From the NCBI RefSeq assembly GCF_009834545.1, contig NZ_CP019427.1, positions 4,222,001 through 4,286,000 on the forward strand: a DNA stretch of 64,000 bases, written 5' to 3'. Position 1 is the stretch's first letter. Each line of letters starts with the position of its first letter. Made by a program: the position numbers and the translations under genes. The notes under the pieces were generated by a model. The model had not been told where the DNA came from. It was given only the letters and a program-made list of their open reading frames with translations, and made no database searches. Below are positions 7,865 through 16,965 of the stretch, piece after piece. The stretch is from Pseudomonas sp. S04. GTDB taxonomy: Bacteria; Pseudomonadota; Gammaproteobacteria; Pseudomonadales; Pseudomonadaceae.

Positions 7865-9322
7865 TCAAACGCCGACCACCAGCTTGGGGGCCGGCAGCGC
7901 CTCGCCAGTCCGCCCATAGACATCCTCCAGGCGCTCGATGTCGTCCTCACCCAGGTAGCTGCCGGACTGCACCTCGATGATCTCCAGCGGGATTTTCCCG
8001 GGGTTGGCCAGGCGGTGCACCGAGGCGATCGGGATGTAGGTGGACTGGTTTTCGGCCAGCAGGAAGACCTTATCGTCACACGTCACCTGGGCGATGCCGG
8101 ATACCACGATCCAGTGCTCGGCGCGGTGGTGGTGCTTCTGCAGCGACAGCTGCGCGCCGGGCTTCACGGTGATGCGCTTGACCTGATGGCGAGTACCGTT
8201 ATCCACCGAGTCGTAGCAGCCCCAAGGTCGATTGACCGCACAATGGCTCTGGGTTTCCGAGCGGCCCTTCAGATCCAGGCTGTTGACCAGTGCTTTGACG
8301 TCCTGAACCGAGTTCTTGTGGGTAATCATCACCGCATCCTTGGTTTCCACTACCACCAGATCGTCCACACCGACCAAGGCCACCAGCTTGCTGCTGCTGT
8401 GGACGAAGCTATTGCGGCTGTCGTGGATCATCACATCGCCCTTGAGCACGTTGCCGGCCTCGTCCTTCTCATGCACGTCCGACAGAGAGGACCAGTTGCC
8501 CACGTCGCTCCAGCCGGCGGCGAGCGGCACCACGCAAGCGCGGGTGGTCTTCTCCATCACCGCGTAGTCGATGGAGTTGTCCGGGCAGCACTCGAAGGTG
8601 CCGCTATCGATGGTTATGACATTGCCGGTGCGGTGGCTGCGTTCCAGGGCCAGCGCACAAGCGTCGTAGATGCCCGGCGCATGCTTGAGCAACTCGTCCA
8701 GATAACGGCTGGCACGGAACAGGAACATGCCGCTGTTCCAGTAATAGCCACCCGTGCGGACGAGCTCGCGGGCCAGTTCTGCATTGGGCTTCTCGACGAA
8801 GTGGCTGACCCGGTAGACGCCGGGATGCATCCCGCCGGCGTCACCTGCACGGGTCGCCTTGATGTAGCCGAAGCCGGTCTCGGGACGCTCGACCGGGATG
8901 CCGAACAACACCATCTCCCCTTCCTCGGCCACCGCGCGCGCCACTTCCAGTGCCTCGCGCAGCGCCGGTTGGTCCTCGATCACATGGTCGGCGGGCAGCA
9001 CCAGCATCAGTTCGTCGCGGCCCTCGGCCAGCAGTTGCAAGGCGGCCATAGCCACGGCCGGCGCGGTATTGCGGCCGAAGGGTTCGAGCAGTGTCGAGTG
9101 CCCCTCGACGCCGATCCGCTCCAGTTGCTCGTTGACGATAAAGCGGTGCTCAAGGTTGCACACGATCAGCGGGCTCTGCATACCTTCGAAGTCCAGGCGC
9201 TGCAGGGTCTGCTGGAACAGCGAATGCTCGCCGGTCAGGGCGAGGAACTGCTTTGGATACTGCTTGCGCGAAAGGGGCCACAAGCGCGAACCACTACCAC
9301 CAGAAAGAATTACCGGAATCAT
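7865..9322 (-). CDS. algA: Mannose-6-phosphate isomerase / GDP-mannose pyrophosphorylase
   Basis: A bifunctional cytoplasmic enzyme that catalyses the first and third steps to GDP-mannose for alginate. The N-terminal nucleotidyltransferase begins MIPVILSGGSGSRLWPLSRK and has FGYIKAT and VEKPNAE near residues 155-180. The C-terminal cupin isomerase has RPWGCYDSV and HHHRAEHWIVVSG with the metal-binding histidines. The 485-residue length is normal. An in-frame ATG ten codons upstream was rejected because MIPVILSGG is the conserved start. It is the last gene of the alginate operon, 94 bases after algL. Confidence 0.96.
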   Translation of the reverse strand: MIPVILSGGSGSRLWPLSRKQYPKQFLALTGEHSLFQQTLQRLDFEGMQSPLIVCNLEHRFIVNEQLERIGVEGHSTLLEPFGRNTAPAVAMAALQLLAEGRDELMLVLPADHVIEDQPALREALEVARAVAEEGEMVLFGIPVERPETGFGYIKATRAGDAGGMHPGVYRVSHFVEKPNAELARELVRTGGYYWNSGMFLFRASRYLDELLKHAPGIYDACALALERSHRTGNVITIDSGTFECCPDNSIDYAVMEKTTRACVVPLAAGWSDVGNWSSLSDVHEKDEAGNVLKGDVMIHDSRNSFVHSSSKLVALVGVDDLVVVETKDAVMITHKNSVQDVKALVNSLDLKGRSETQSHCAVNRPWGCYDSVDNGTRHQVKRITVKPGAQLSLQKHHHRAEHWIVVSGIAQVTCDDKVFLLAENQSTYIPIASVHRLANPGKIPLEIIEVQSGSYLGEDDIERLEDVYGRTGEALPAPKLVVGV

Positions 9323-9416
9323 GGGAGAAGCCTCATTAAAGTTCCATTTCAAATTAATACTTGTCCCCGCCGAGGCCCTGCCTCGGACTACCGGGAGAGT
9401 GAATGCATCGATGCGA

Positions 9417-10523
9417 TCAAGGGTTGAACAACTGGGTGATATCCCCTCCTAGCCGATAGGTCTCCAGCGGCTCCAGAGAGCGGCGCCACGAATCGGTCTC
9501 GGCCGAGCAGCGATAAAGTGCGCAGTAGGGCTCCAGCCAGGCGAACTTGCCGTCCTCCTGCATATCCTCCAGTTCCTGCGGGTAGCCGGACCGGGCCTCG
9601 AAAAGGCGCGGGTTGTGCACGCCACTTTCGACCCGCTGGGCGAGCCGCTGCAGGGCACCACCGTTGTCGCCACGCAGATCCAGCCCGTTGGCCTCGGCGA
9701 ATGCCGCGATCATTACCAGCGGCCCCAGGCTGTAGTTGTGGTAGGCAAGCGCCCGGGTCTGCCGGGACAGCTCCAGCGGCAGGTAGCCATCGGCGTCGAC
9801 CTGCTCCATACCATGGCGGTACTGCTCGACCGCCCAGTCGAACAGGTCCTGGCGGTCGAGCACCACGGCGCTTGCCATCACCGCCCAGGCAGCCCAGTAC
9901 TGGTGGTTGTTGCGCCGCTCACGCGGTTGCTCGTTCCAATCGTGCACCACCTGATCGGCGAGCTGGGCGAACCACTGTTCGATGGCGCGAGTTTCGGCCT
10001 CATGCCCACGCAAGGGTTCTGAGCCGGAAAACTGTAGCCGCAGATAGGCGGAAGACAGGCTGCCCAGCGCCCATTTGCGCACCGACTTGCCGGTGTGGTT
10101 GTAGGTTCGGCTGAGCAGCGCGTCGGCTTCGGCCCATGTGCTCAACCAGGTCAGGGCGCAGTCGGCGTATTCCTGACGGCCATCCTCCAGATACTTGCCG
10201 ACCAGCTTGCTCACGCCGCTTTCCAGCGTACGCACATCGCCGGTCAGCCGCTTGTAGCGCGCGGCGGCCTGCGGGTTGAGCTTGTCCCTGGCCGAGTCCG
10301 AACCTTCGTACTTGCTCGGGAACAGCAGGTCGCCCGAATAGGGCGCGGGTACCTCGGGACAGGCCGCCACCTTATCCTTGGGGGACGGAGCGGCCAGGTA
10401 GTAGCCGCTGGGCGGCACGAGACTGGCGCCGGCGTTGCGTTCCAGGGGCTTGCTGCAGCCGCCGGCCAGCAACAGGGCCAGGCCGGTGAGCGCCATCCGC
10501 GAGCAGATCTGCCAGGGTTTCAT
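9417..10523 (-). CDS. algL: Alginate lyase, predicted lipoprotein form, in an unusual operon position
   Basis: A periplasmic polysaccharide lyase that cleaves alginate by beta-elimination and clears stray polymer during export. Of 368 residues, SKYEGSDSARDKLN carries the family lysine, NNHQYWAAW the catalytic histidine, and RALAYHNYSLGPL the Arg/Tyr pair. NHTGKSVRKWALGSLSSAYLRL and FAWLEPYCALYRC confirm the family. The signal region ends ALLLAGGC, which fits a lipobox, so the protein may be anchored as a lipoprotein rather than soluble. The ATG at 10523 is correctly spaced from GAGGA; another ATG six bases upstream is too close. In P. aeruginosa algL sits between algX and algI; here it lies between algF and algA. 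Confidence 0.93.
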   Translation of the reverse strand: MKPWQICSRMALTGLALLLAGGCSKPLERNAGASLVPPSGYYLAAPSPKDKVAACPEVPAPYSGDLLFPSKYEGSDSARDKLNPQAAARYKRLTGDVRTLESGVSKLVGKYLEDGRQEYADCALTWLSTWAEADALLSRTYNHTGKSVRKWALGSLSSAYLRLQFSGSEPLRGHEAETRAIEQWFAQLADQVVHDWNEQPRERRNNHQYWAAWAVMASAVVLDRQDLFDWAVEQYRHGMEQVDADGYLPLELSRQTRALAYHNYSLGPLVMIAAFAEANGLDLRGDNGGALQRLAQRVESGVHNPRLFEARSGYPQELEDMQEDGKFAWLEPYCALYRCSAETDSWRRSLEPLETYRLGGDITQLFNP

Positions 10524-10532
10524 AGCCATTCC

Positions 10533-11180
10533 TCAGTTGGTCGCAACCGGACGCTTGACCCAGGCCGGAGACAACTTGTCGGCGGAACCGGTGACGAACA
10601 GGCTGACCACTTCGCCACGCTCCAGCACCAGCGGGTCGAGGTCACGAATCTTGCGGTCGCCAGCGAACAGCGTCAGGCGCACCTTGACCGGGTTGATCTC
10701 GCGCTCGCCACGGGCGTTAGCCGAGACCGGGCGGATGACCTCGGTACGACCGTCGGCGGTTTTAATCGACAGGGCGGTGTCGGATAGATTCTGCAGGCGC
10801 AGCAGGGACTTCTGGCGATTCTTGAACGGCGGCTCCTCCACCAGTTCCAGCGCCCCATCCGGCATCTGCACCAGTGTGTAGTAGCGCTCGGCGTCGAGCT
10901 TCACCGCCAGGCTCTTGCTATCTGCGCTGACGGTGTATTTACCGGCCGGCAGGAAGGCGAAATCGCTGCTGCTTTTGGCGCCCAGGTCATTGATGCGGAC
11001 AGGGCCGAGGTTGGCGTCAAAACTGCTGTTTGCGGCGTTGAAGCCGCGTACGAAAGCCGAGCCATGCGGTGCCGCCGGACCGTAGAGCGCCGCTTCGTCA
11101 GCCATCACCCACGGGGCGGACAGGCCAAGCAGCAGGCTGCCCAAGCGCAGGGTGTAGGAAATCGAGGAAAAAAGGGACAT
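10533..11180 (-). CDS. algF: Alginate O-acetylation protein AlgF
   Basis: A 215-residue periplasmic protein that works with AlgI, AlgJ and AlgX in O-acetylating alginate; its exact step is unsettled. The N terminus is a signal peptide ending LGLSAPWVMA before DEAALYGPAAPHGSAFVRG. The rest is rich in beta strands with LPAGKYTVSADSKSLAVKL. The start at 11180 follows AGGAG, and the longer upstream frame overlaps algJ and was rejected. It lies ten bases after algJ and nine bases before algL, so the genes are tightly packed. Confidence 0.94.
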   Translation of the reverse strand: MSLFSSISYTLRLGSLLLGLSAPWVMADEAALYGPAAPHGSAFVRGFNAANSSFDANLGPVRINDLGAKSSSDFAFLPAGKYTVSADSKSLAVKLDAERYYTLVQMPDGALELVEEPPFKNRQKSLLRLQNLSDTALSIKTADGRTEVIRPVSANARGEREINPVKVRLTLFAGDRKIRDLDPLVLERGEVVSLFVTGSADKLSPAWVKRPVATN

Positions 11181-11190
11181 ACAGGTACTC

Positions 11191-12366
11191 CTAGAATTGC
11201 AGGACGGGCTCAGTGGAGGTCGAGGTGGCGGTGTGCAGCGCGCGGCTGACCGGCTCCTCGCCGTTGTGCAGCCGGGCGAGCCAGGCCGCATCGAATCCGG
11301 ACAGATCGCTGGGTAGCATCAGGTAGCGCTCGGGGAACTCCCAGATCACCAGGCGCAGCCCGGCGAGCTCTTTATCCCCCTGCTGCAGCAGGTTCAGCAT
11401 GGGCACCAGTGGGCCCTTGCCCTCCTCGGCGTAATTGACCAGGTCGCTGCCCAGGGCCTGTTTCAGCGCACCGGCGAAGTTCCAGTCCGGGTTGGCGCTG
11501 TAGCTGGTCCCGACCAGCGCGATCGATGGCAGGGCGTCGACGAACAACTCATCCTCGGCGCTCGCCTCCTGTCCCTCGGCGGCCCGGGTCAGGCGCGGGC
11601 GCAGGCGCTCGGCCGGTAGTTGCAGGTCGGCGAAGTACGGCTCCAGGGGCAGGAAGCTCAACAGGTCGCCTTTGTGCTCCCGGCTGGCGACAGCCTCGGT
11701 GACGAAGGTCTGGTCGCCACGCTGCCAGATACCCTGCCGCGCCAGATGCTCGGCCAGACTCCTGGCCGCGACCTCTGCGCCGAAGGGGGTCCAGTGGCTG
11801 TCGGTACGCAGGAACACTGGCTCCTGCGCCTTCGCCTGCTGCAGCGCAGGCAACAGATCCGGCCCGCTCAACCCGGCTTGGCGCATCATGTCGAGGACCT
11901 TCGGGTACAGGCTCTGCTGAGTCAGCACGGGTCGCTCGTCATCCAGATGCTCCGGATAGAGTCGAACCTTGGCTGGCAGGAGCGCCAGCACCAGCGTCAC
12001 CCCACGACGCTCGAACTCGGCCCGTACGGCGTTCACCAACCGCCAATTGTCCTGCAACTGATCGGGTTTGCTCGCCGGCTTGAACTCCTCGTCCGAGAAC
12101 AGCCAGCCGTCCTGGCCGATGACCACGCCCTGGCGGCCTTCGCCGAAAAGCGTGTAGTCCGCCAGCGCCCAGAGATTGGTGCCCAGTTGCTTGACCGGGA
12201 ACTGGGCGTCGTAGTGCTTCTCGAAGGCCAGCGCCAGTTTGCCGTCCAGCACGCTGGTTTCACTGGCTGCGGAGAAGCCGAATACCGCGCGCAGGGACCA
12301 CAGGCAGAGCGCCAGCAGCAGGCTGCAGAAGAGCACGCTGTAGAGCAGGTTCAGGGTTCTGTTCAT
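11191..12366 (-). CDS. algJ: Alginate O-acetyltransferase AlgJ
   Basis: A 391-residue SGNH-like acetyltransferase of the ALGX/ALGJ family, held at the periplasmic face by an N-terminal hydrophobic segment (about residues 8-30). Catalytic residues are visible as D189-S-H191 in RTDSHWTPFGAE and S288 in LVGTSYSANP, matching the triad described for P. aeruginosa AlgJ. It takes acetyl groups supplied through AlgI. It lies 12 bases after algI. Confidence 0.95.
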   Translation of the reverse strand: MNRTLNLLYSVLFCSLLLALCLWSLRAVFGFSAASETSVLDGKLALAFEKHYDAQFPVKQLGTNLWALADYTLFGEGRQGVVIGQDGWLFSDEEFKPASKPDQLQDNWRLVNAVRAEFERRGVTLVLALLPAKVRLYPEHLDDERPVLTQQSLYPKVLDMMRQAGLSGPDLLPALQQAKAQEPVFLRTDSHWTPFGAEVAARSLAEHLARQGIWQRGDQTFVTEAVASREHKGDLLSFLPLEPYFADLQLPAERLRPRLTRAAEGQEASAEDELFVDALPSIALVGTSYSANPDWNFAGALKQALGSDLVNYAEEGKGPLVPMLNLLQQGDKELAGLRLVIWEFPERYLMLPSDLSGFDAAWLARLHNGEEPVSRALHTATSTSTEPVLQF

Positions 12367-12378
12367 AGTCGGTTCCCC

Positions 12379-13863
12379 TCAGAACTGAAAGTACAGGAAG
12401 GGCGAAAAGCTTTGCGCCGAGAGCTTCAGCACCGAGACGGCGAACAGCAGGAGCACGGCAGCGTGGAAGGTCACGGCGCCTATCCGCAGGCGCGCCACGG
12501 CGGCTGCGCCGTTGGCGTTGATCATCATGCCGTGGTCTTCGCTGGCGCGGTCCTTGGCTCCGCCGGCCAGCGGCTGGGCGTAGAACTGACGGATGCCGAA
12601 GATGGCCAGCACGACATAGGCCAGCACCAGGGTGGCGATCTGCAGGCTGGTGAGCTGAGCGTGGTTGAGCTCGGAGAGCCGCCAGTCGGCGAAGCTGAAC
12701 ATGGCAACGTACATGCGCCAGGCCACGTCGAGGTTTTCGGCGCGGAAAATCACCCAGCCGATCACCACCAGCATGAAGGTGAAGATCCACTTCAGCGGGT
12801 TGAGCACCCGTGGCGCGGCGTTCACGCCCCAGAAACGCTCAATGGCCAACCAGACGCCGTGCCAGGCGCCCCAGAGGATGTAGGTGAAGTTGGCGCCATG
12901 CCACAGACCGCCCAACAGCATGGTCAGGAACAGGTTGCGGTAGGTCTGGAAAGCGGTTCCGCGGTTGCCGCCCAGGCTGATGTACAGGTAGTCGCGCAGC
13001 CAGGTGGAAAGGCTGATGTGCCAGCGTCGCCAGAACTCGGTAATGGATTGGCTGATGTACGGCTGCTTGAAGTTTTCCATGAAGCGGAAGCCCATCATCA
13101 GGCCCAGGCCGATGGCCATGTCGCTGTAGCCGGAAAAGTCGAAATACAGTTGCGCGGTATAGGCCAGCGCACCCAGCCAGGCGTCGCCCGTGGTGGGGTC
13201 GGAAAGCGCGAAGCAATGGTCGGCGATGGGCGCGATGCTGTCTGCGATGAAGACCTTCTTGATGAAGCCTTGCATGAAACGCGTACAGCCCTCGGCGAAC
13301 TTGTCCACCGTGTGGGTACGGTGGTTGAACTGGTCCACCAGGTCGCGAAAACGCAGTACCGGGCCGGCAATCAGGTGCGGGAAGATCGCCACAAAGGCGG
13401 CGAAGTCCACCAGGTTATGGGTGGCTGGGGTGTCGCCGCGGTAGACGTCGATGATGTAGCTGATGGACTCGAAGATGTAGAAAGAGATCCCGATCGGCAG
13501 CAGGATGTGCGTGAGCACAAAGGGCTCCATGCCGAACGAGGTGATGATGGCGTTGAGGCTGTCGACGCCGAAATTGGCGTACTTGAAATAGCCGAGTACG
13601 CCGAGGTCCACCACCACGCCGAGGAGCAGCCATTTCTGCGCAGTTTTCGTGCGCACTCCGGCCGCGCCGATGCGCAGGCCAATCCAGTAGTTGAACACTG
13701 TCACGACAGCGAACAGCACCAGGAAGTCGATGCGCCACCAGGCATAGAAGATGTAGCTAGCGACCAGCAACAGCAGGTTTCGATAGCGCGTTCCGACCAG
13801 GTAGTACAAGCCGAGGAAAATCGGCAGGAACAGGAACAGGAACACGTTGGAAGAAAAAACCAC
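12379..13863 (-). CDS. algI: Alginate O-acetyltransferase AlgI (MBOAT membrane protein)
   Basis: A 494-residue polytopic inner-membrane MBOAT protein that moves acetyl groups across the membrane for alginate acetylation. WHISLSTWLRDYLYISLGGNRG and LLGGLWHGANFTYILWGAWHG contain the conserved MBOAT histidines. The start is GTG at 13863 with AAGGAG nine bases upstream, and MVFSSNVFLFLFLPIFLGLYY matches the family start. Only 82 bases separate it from algX, too few for algL, which normally lies here. Confidence 0.96.
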   Translation of the reverse strand: MVFSSNVFLFLFLPIFLGLYYLVGTRYRNLLLLVASYIFYAWWRIDFLVLFAVVTVFNYWIGLRIGAAGVRTKTAQKWLLLGVVVDLGVLGYFKYANFGVDSLNAIITSFGMEPFVLTHILLPIGISFYIFESISYIIDVYRGDTPATHNLVDFAAFVAIFPHLIAGPVLRFRDLVDQFNHRTHTVDKFAEGCTRFMQGFIKKVFIADSIAPIADHCFALSDPTTGDAWLGALAYTAQLYFDFSGYSDMAIGLGLMMGFRFMENFKQPYISQSITEFWRRWHISLSTWLRDYLYISLGGNRGTAFQTYRNLFLTMLLGGLWHGANFTYILWGAWHGVWLAIERFWGVNAAPRVLNPLKWIFTFMLVVIGWVIFRAENLDVAWRMYVAMFSFADWRLSELNHAQLTSLQIATLVLAYVVLAIFGIRQFYAQPLAGGAKDRASEDHGMMINANGAAAVARLRIGAVTFHAAVLLLFAVSVLKLSAQSFSPFLYFQF

Positions 13864-13945
13864 GCTCTCAATCTCCTTTTGAATGATCGTCGTTGCCCTA
13901 AGGAGTCCATGCGCCAGGTGCAGCCCGGCGCATGGCTCAATCAGG

Positions 13946-15373
13946 TCAATCGGCCTTGGCTTGCATCACGCTTGCGGGTTTGTCCGCCCTGCGGCAGATC
14001 TTCGCCTCGACCTGCAGCCCCGGGGGCATGTCTGCCGGCATATCGATTTCCAGGGAGAGCAGCGTCTGCCCCGCCCACTCGGCGTCCTCACGCAAGCGGA
14101 AAACAAAGCGGCCGTTCGACTCGACTTCCCGCGACCGGCTGATCAACAGGTTTTCCCTCGAGCCGCTCATGTACCAGACGGTACTGCGCAAATCGCTGAT
14201 CTCGGGCTTGCTGAACTGGATCTCGACGACGGCGTCCTCACTGCGGATCGGCTTGACCCCAGTGTTGACCAGCACCTCGTTCTTGCCTGGCCGCAGGGTC
14301 AGCTTCTGGTCTATTTGCGCCGTTACGTTCCGGCAACCGTTATCCAGCAGGGGCATGGCCTGGCGATAGAAAGTCGCCATGGCCAGGTCGTAATAGCTGT
14401 TGACCTCCCAGATCAGTACCTTCGGCGGTTTGTCCTGGAAGTCCTGGGTGCCGAGGTACTGCAGCATGGCACTGTGGAAGCCCCCGCCTGTCACCGAGCG
14501 GTTATCCACGTCGACGTTGGCGTACTGTTTGAGGAAGCCGTCGAAGTTGTACTGTGCGGAACTGAAACTGGTGCCGACCAGCACCACGTCGGGCCGCTCG
14601 GTATCACCAAACAGCTCGGTGCTCTCTTCTTTGGGCTCGGTCACGGCGCGGGTGAAATATTCATTGGCGTACCCGCTGCCACAGATTTTGCCGAATGCCT
14701 GGTTGAGAGAGCCGGCCTTGTACAGGCTGCCCTCGGTGCGCGTGGCAAATTCCTTGCGCGCAATCCCCTCGAAGACCTTCGACTTCCTGAGCTCGGCGGC
14801 CAGCAATTGCGCGGTCAACTCAGCGCCTTGCGGCGTCCAGTGGTTATCGCGTTTGAAGAAGAATTTGCTGCGCACGTCGGCCGGCAGATCCAGCAGTGCG
14901 GTGAGATCCGGCACGCGAATACCCAGGCTGCGCAGGCGCTCGATGGTCGCCAGGTAATTGCTGCGCGACAGTTCGGCATTGAAGCTGCTGCGCTCCTGCG
15001 GGTTGAGCATTTCAGTGACGAGCAGGCCCCGCGGTGGCAGGTAGACCATCACCAGTTCCACGCCCCTGGCTTTCAATGCATCACGCAGATCTTCCAGCAA
15101 CTTGAAACCTTCGGGCGTGGTGCCGATGTTGGTCATCAAGTCGATCTTGCTGCGAAACAGCCAATCTTCCTGCCCCTGCGCCAGTCGGCTGAAATCGCCC
15201 AGATCACCGGTGTAGCTGCTGTCTTGCAGCGCCTGCGGGCAGATCTGGCAGCAGCGCTCGATCTCGTAGACGGGCGCCTCGGCGGCCAGGCTCAGGGAAC
15301 TGGTGAAGAGCGTCGCAACCGAGGCGCACGCCAGCCACCCTTGGGCTAAGCGGCCCATTGAACTCCGTTTCAT
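13946..15373 (-). CDS. algX: Alginate biosynthesis / O-acetyltransferase protein AlgX
   Basis: A 475-residue periplasmic protein with an SGNH hydrolase-like acetyltransferase domain and a C-terminal carbohydrate-binding module. It acetylates alginate and is part of the AlgG-AlgK-AlgX secretion complex. A signal peptide ends at about residue 31 (SSLSLAAEA). D176 and H178 in RDNHWTPQGAE and S269 in LVGTSFSSAQ form the expected triad. Its ATG overlaps the algG stop by four bases, indicating translational coupling. Confidence 0.96.
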   Translation of the reverse strand: MKRSSMGRLAQGWLACASVATLFTSSLSLAAEAPVYEIERCCQICPQALQDSSYTGDLGDFSRLAQGQEDWLFRSKIDLMTNIGTTPEGFKLLEDLRDALKARGVELVMVYLPPRGLLVTEMLNPQERSSFNAELSRSNYLATIERLRSLGIRVPDLTALLDLPADVRSKFFFKRDNHWTPQGAELTAQLLAAELRKSKVFEGIARKEFATRTEGSLYKAGSLNQAFGKICGSGYANEYFTRAVTEPKEESTELFGDTERPDVVLVGTSFSSAQYNFDGFLKQYANVDVDNRSVTGGGFHSAMLQYLGTQDFQDKPPKVLIWEVNSYYDLAMATFYRQAMPLLDNGCRNVTAQIDQKLTLRPGKNEVLVNTGVKPIRSEDAVVEIQFSKPEISDLRSTVWYMSGSRENLLISRSREVESNGRFVFRLREDAEWAGQTLLSLEIDMPADMPPGLQVEAKICRRADKPASVMQAKAD

Positions 15374-16929
15374 TGTTTGTCACTCACTTGAAGTTGCGCC
15401 AACTTGTCGAGCGGCAGGACCAGCACGGCCTGCTTCTGTCGCACCAGCAGGTCGATGATTCGGCTCTGCTCCTTGGCAAGCGCACCGAATATGCCGATGC
15501 CACTGGGCTGGGTCGGCATCAGCATTTCCACACCGTAGAGCTTCACGCTTTGCGGCGACACGACGGAGATGGCGCCCGACTGGTTACCGATCAGGCGACC
15601 GCCAACCACGGTCATGGAGAGGTTCATGTCGAAGGGGTCGAGTATCAGGTCGCGGGGTGTGCCGACGAGGTCTTTGACGTGCCCGTAGATGCCGAGCAGG
15701 CCGTTGGCCACTGCGAGGTTTTCATAGAGCCCGACATTGGCGCTGTTGCGCACACGAATGCCGTGCCGCGCGTTGTTGAACGCCCGGTTGCCCCACAACA
15801 GGTTGTCGCCGCTCTCGTAGATGGTGATGCCATCGGAGCCGTTGCGATAAACCTCGTTGTTGGCCAGCACGTTATTGACGCTGGAGCGGTCGACCACGAT
15901 CCCGGAGAGGGTGTTCTCGTAGGAGCGGTTGTTGAAGATCCAGCTGTCGTTCACCTCGCGGGAGACGATGATGCCGTGCTTCTCGCGGGTGCCATAGGCG
16001 GTGTTCTCGGCGATGATCAAGCGTCGCGAGCGATCGTGCGGGTCGATACCGTAGACCAGGTTGTTGCGGTAGGTATTGCCCTTGAGTACCACGTCATAGG
16101 CTTCGTAGCAGTAGAAGCCGTACCACATGTCGTCGAACATCGAGTCAATCAGCCAGCCGCTGGGATGGTCGCGCTGCATGGTCGGATGCATCGCCGGGCT
16201 GTACTGGGAGATCGATACGCCATAGGACTTGCTCGCGGTGTAGCCAAGACTCGAGACCACCGAGTTGACGATGTAGGTCTCGGTACCGCCCCAAGCGTTG
16301 AGGAAGGGGCGGAACTTGCCCTTCTTCTTGAACCAGTCCTGCTGGTTTTCCGTCTCGCTCCAGGCGGTAAGGCGGGTGTACATGATGAACAGCTTGCCGT
16401 CGTTGATCAGGAACGCGCCGCGCTCGCTGGATAGGCGCAAGTCGCGGGTTTCGGCACCGACGTGCAGGGTCGCGCCCTGGCTGACGACGATCGGCAGGCG
16501 AGCGATGTAGATACCCGGCTCGGTTTCCTCGAAATACTTCTTCGGCAGGCTGCGGGCGAGATCCTTGAGCGTGACATAACCACCCTCGATGAAAATCGCC
16601 TGGGGCATTTCACCCTGGCGCTTGACCCACTCACGCAGACGCTCGTCGCCACCGGTGAACTCCACCAATTGGTTCGGGCCGATCATGCGCTTGAGCACCA
16701 CGTTGCCAGCGGGCTTGCGAACGATCCGGGCATTGGCCGCCTCGGCCGTATAGGGCGACAGATCGGGCAGCTTCGGCGGCTCGATCAGCAGCGACTCGAC
16801 GGGAATGCTCGAGACCTGGTAAGCGGGTGCGGCGTCTTCCCCGGCCGGTGCCACGAGCGCCCACGCGAGGCTAGCCGCGAGGACCATGCCGGCGACCCAG
16901 CGGTGCCTGTTTCTTGTGTGTAAATACAT
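15370..16929 (-). CDS. algG: Poly(beta-D-mannuronate) C5 epimerase
   Basis: A periplasmic right-handed beta-helix enzyme that converts mannuronate to guluronate in the polymer. Residues 1-35 form a signal peptide (RNRHRWVAGMVLAASLAWALV). The repeated N/G-rich strands and YGIDPHDRSRRLIIAENTAYG carry the DPHD catalytic motif, and REKHGIIVSR continues the helix. Earlier in-frame ATGs at 16965 and 16944 touch or follow the algE stop without a ribosome site. GGAG precedes the chosen ATG at 16929, giving 519 residues, slightly shorter than P. aeruginosa AlgG. Confidence 0.95.
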   Translation of the reverse strand: MYLHTRNRHRWVAGMVLAASLAWALVAPAGEDAAPAYQVSSIPVESLLIEPPKLPDLSPYTAEAANARIVRKPAGNVVLKRMIGPNQLVEFTGGDERLREWVKRQGEMPQAIFIEGGYVTLKDLARSLPKKYFEETEPGIYIARLPIVVSQGATLHVGAETRDLRLSSERGAFLINDGKLFIMYTRLTAWSETENQQDWFKKKGKFRPFLNAWGGTETYIVNSVVSSLGYTASKSYGVSISQYSPAMHPTMQRDHPSGWLIDSMFDDMWYGFYCYEAYDVVLKGNTYRNNLVYGIDPHDRSRRLIIAENTAYGTREKHGIIVSREVNDSWIFNNRSYENTLSGIVVDRSSVNNVLANNEVYRNGSDGITIYESGDNLLWGNRAFNNARHGIRVRNSANVGLYENLAVANGLLGIYGHVKDLVGTPRDLILDPFDMNLSMTVVGGRLIGNQSGAISVVSPQSVKLYGVEMLMPTQPSGIGIFGALAKEQSRIIDLLVRQKQAVLVLPLDKLAQLQVSDKQ

Positions 16930-16965
16930 AGCGTCCAACTCCATGGTCAGCTCGGCAGGCGGCAT

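Noticed and set aside
11620..14142. An 840-codon open frame on the plus strand across algJ, algI and algX
   Set aside because: It is antisense to three clearly recognised alginate genes, has low-complexity composition rich in Gln, His, Glu and Val, and is a typical GC-rich shadow frame.
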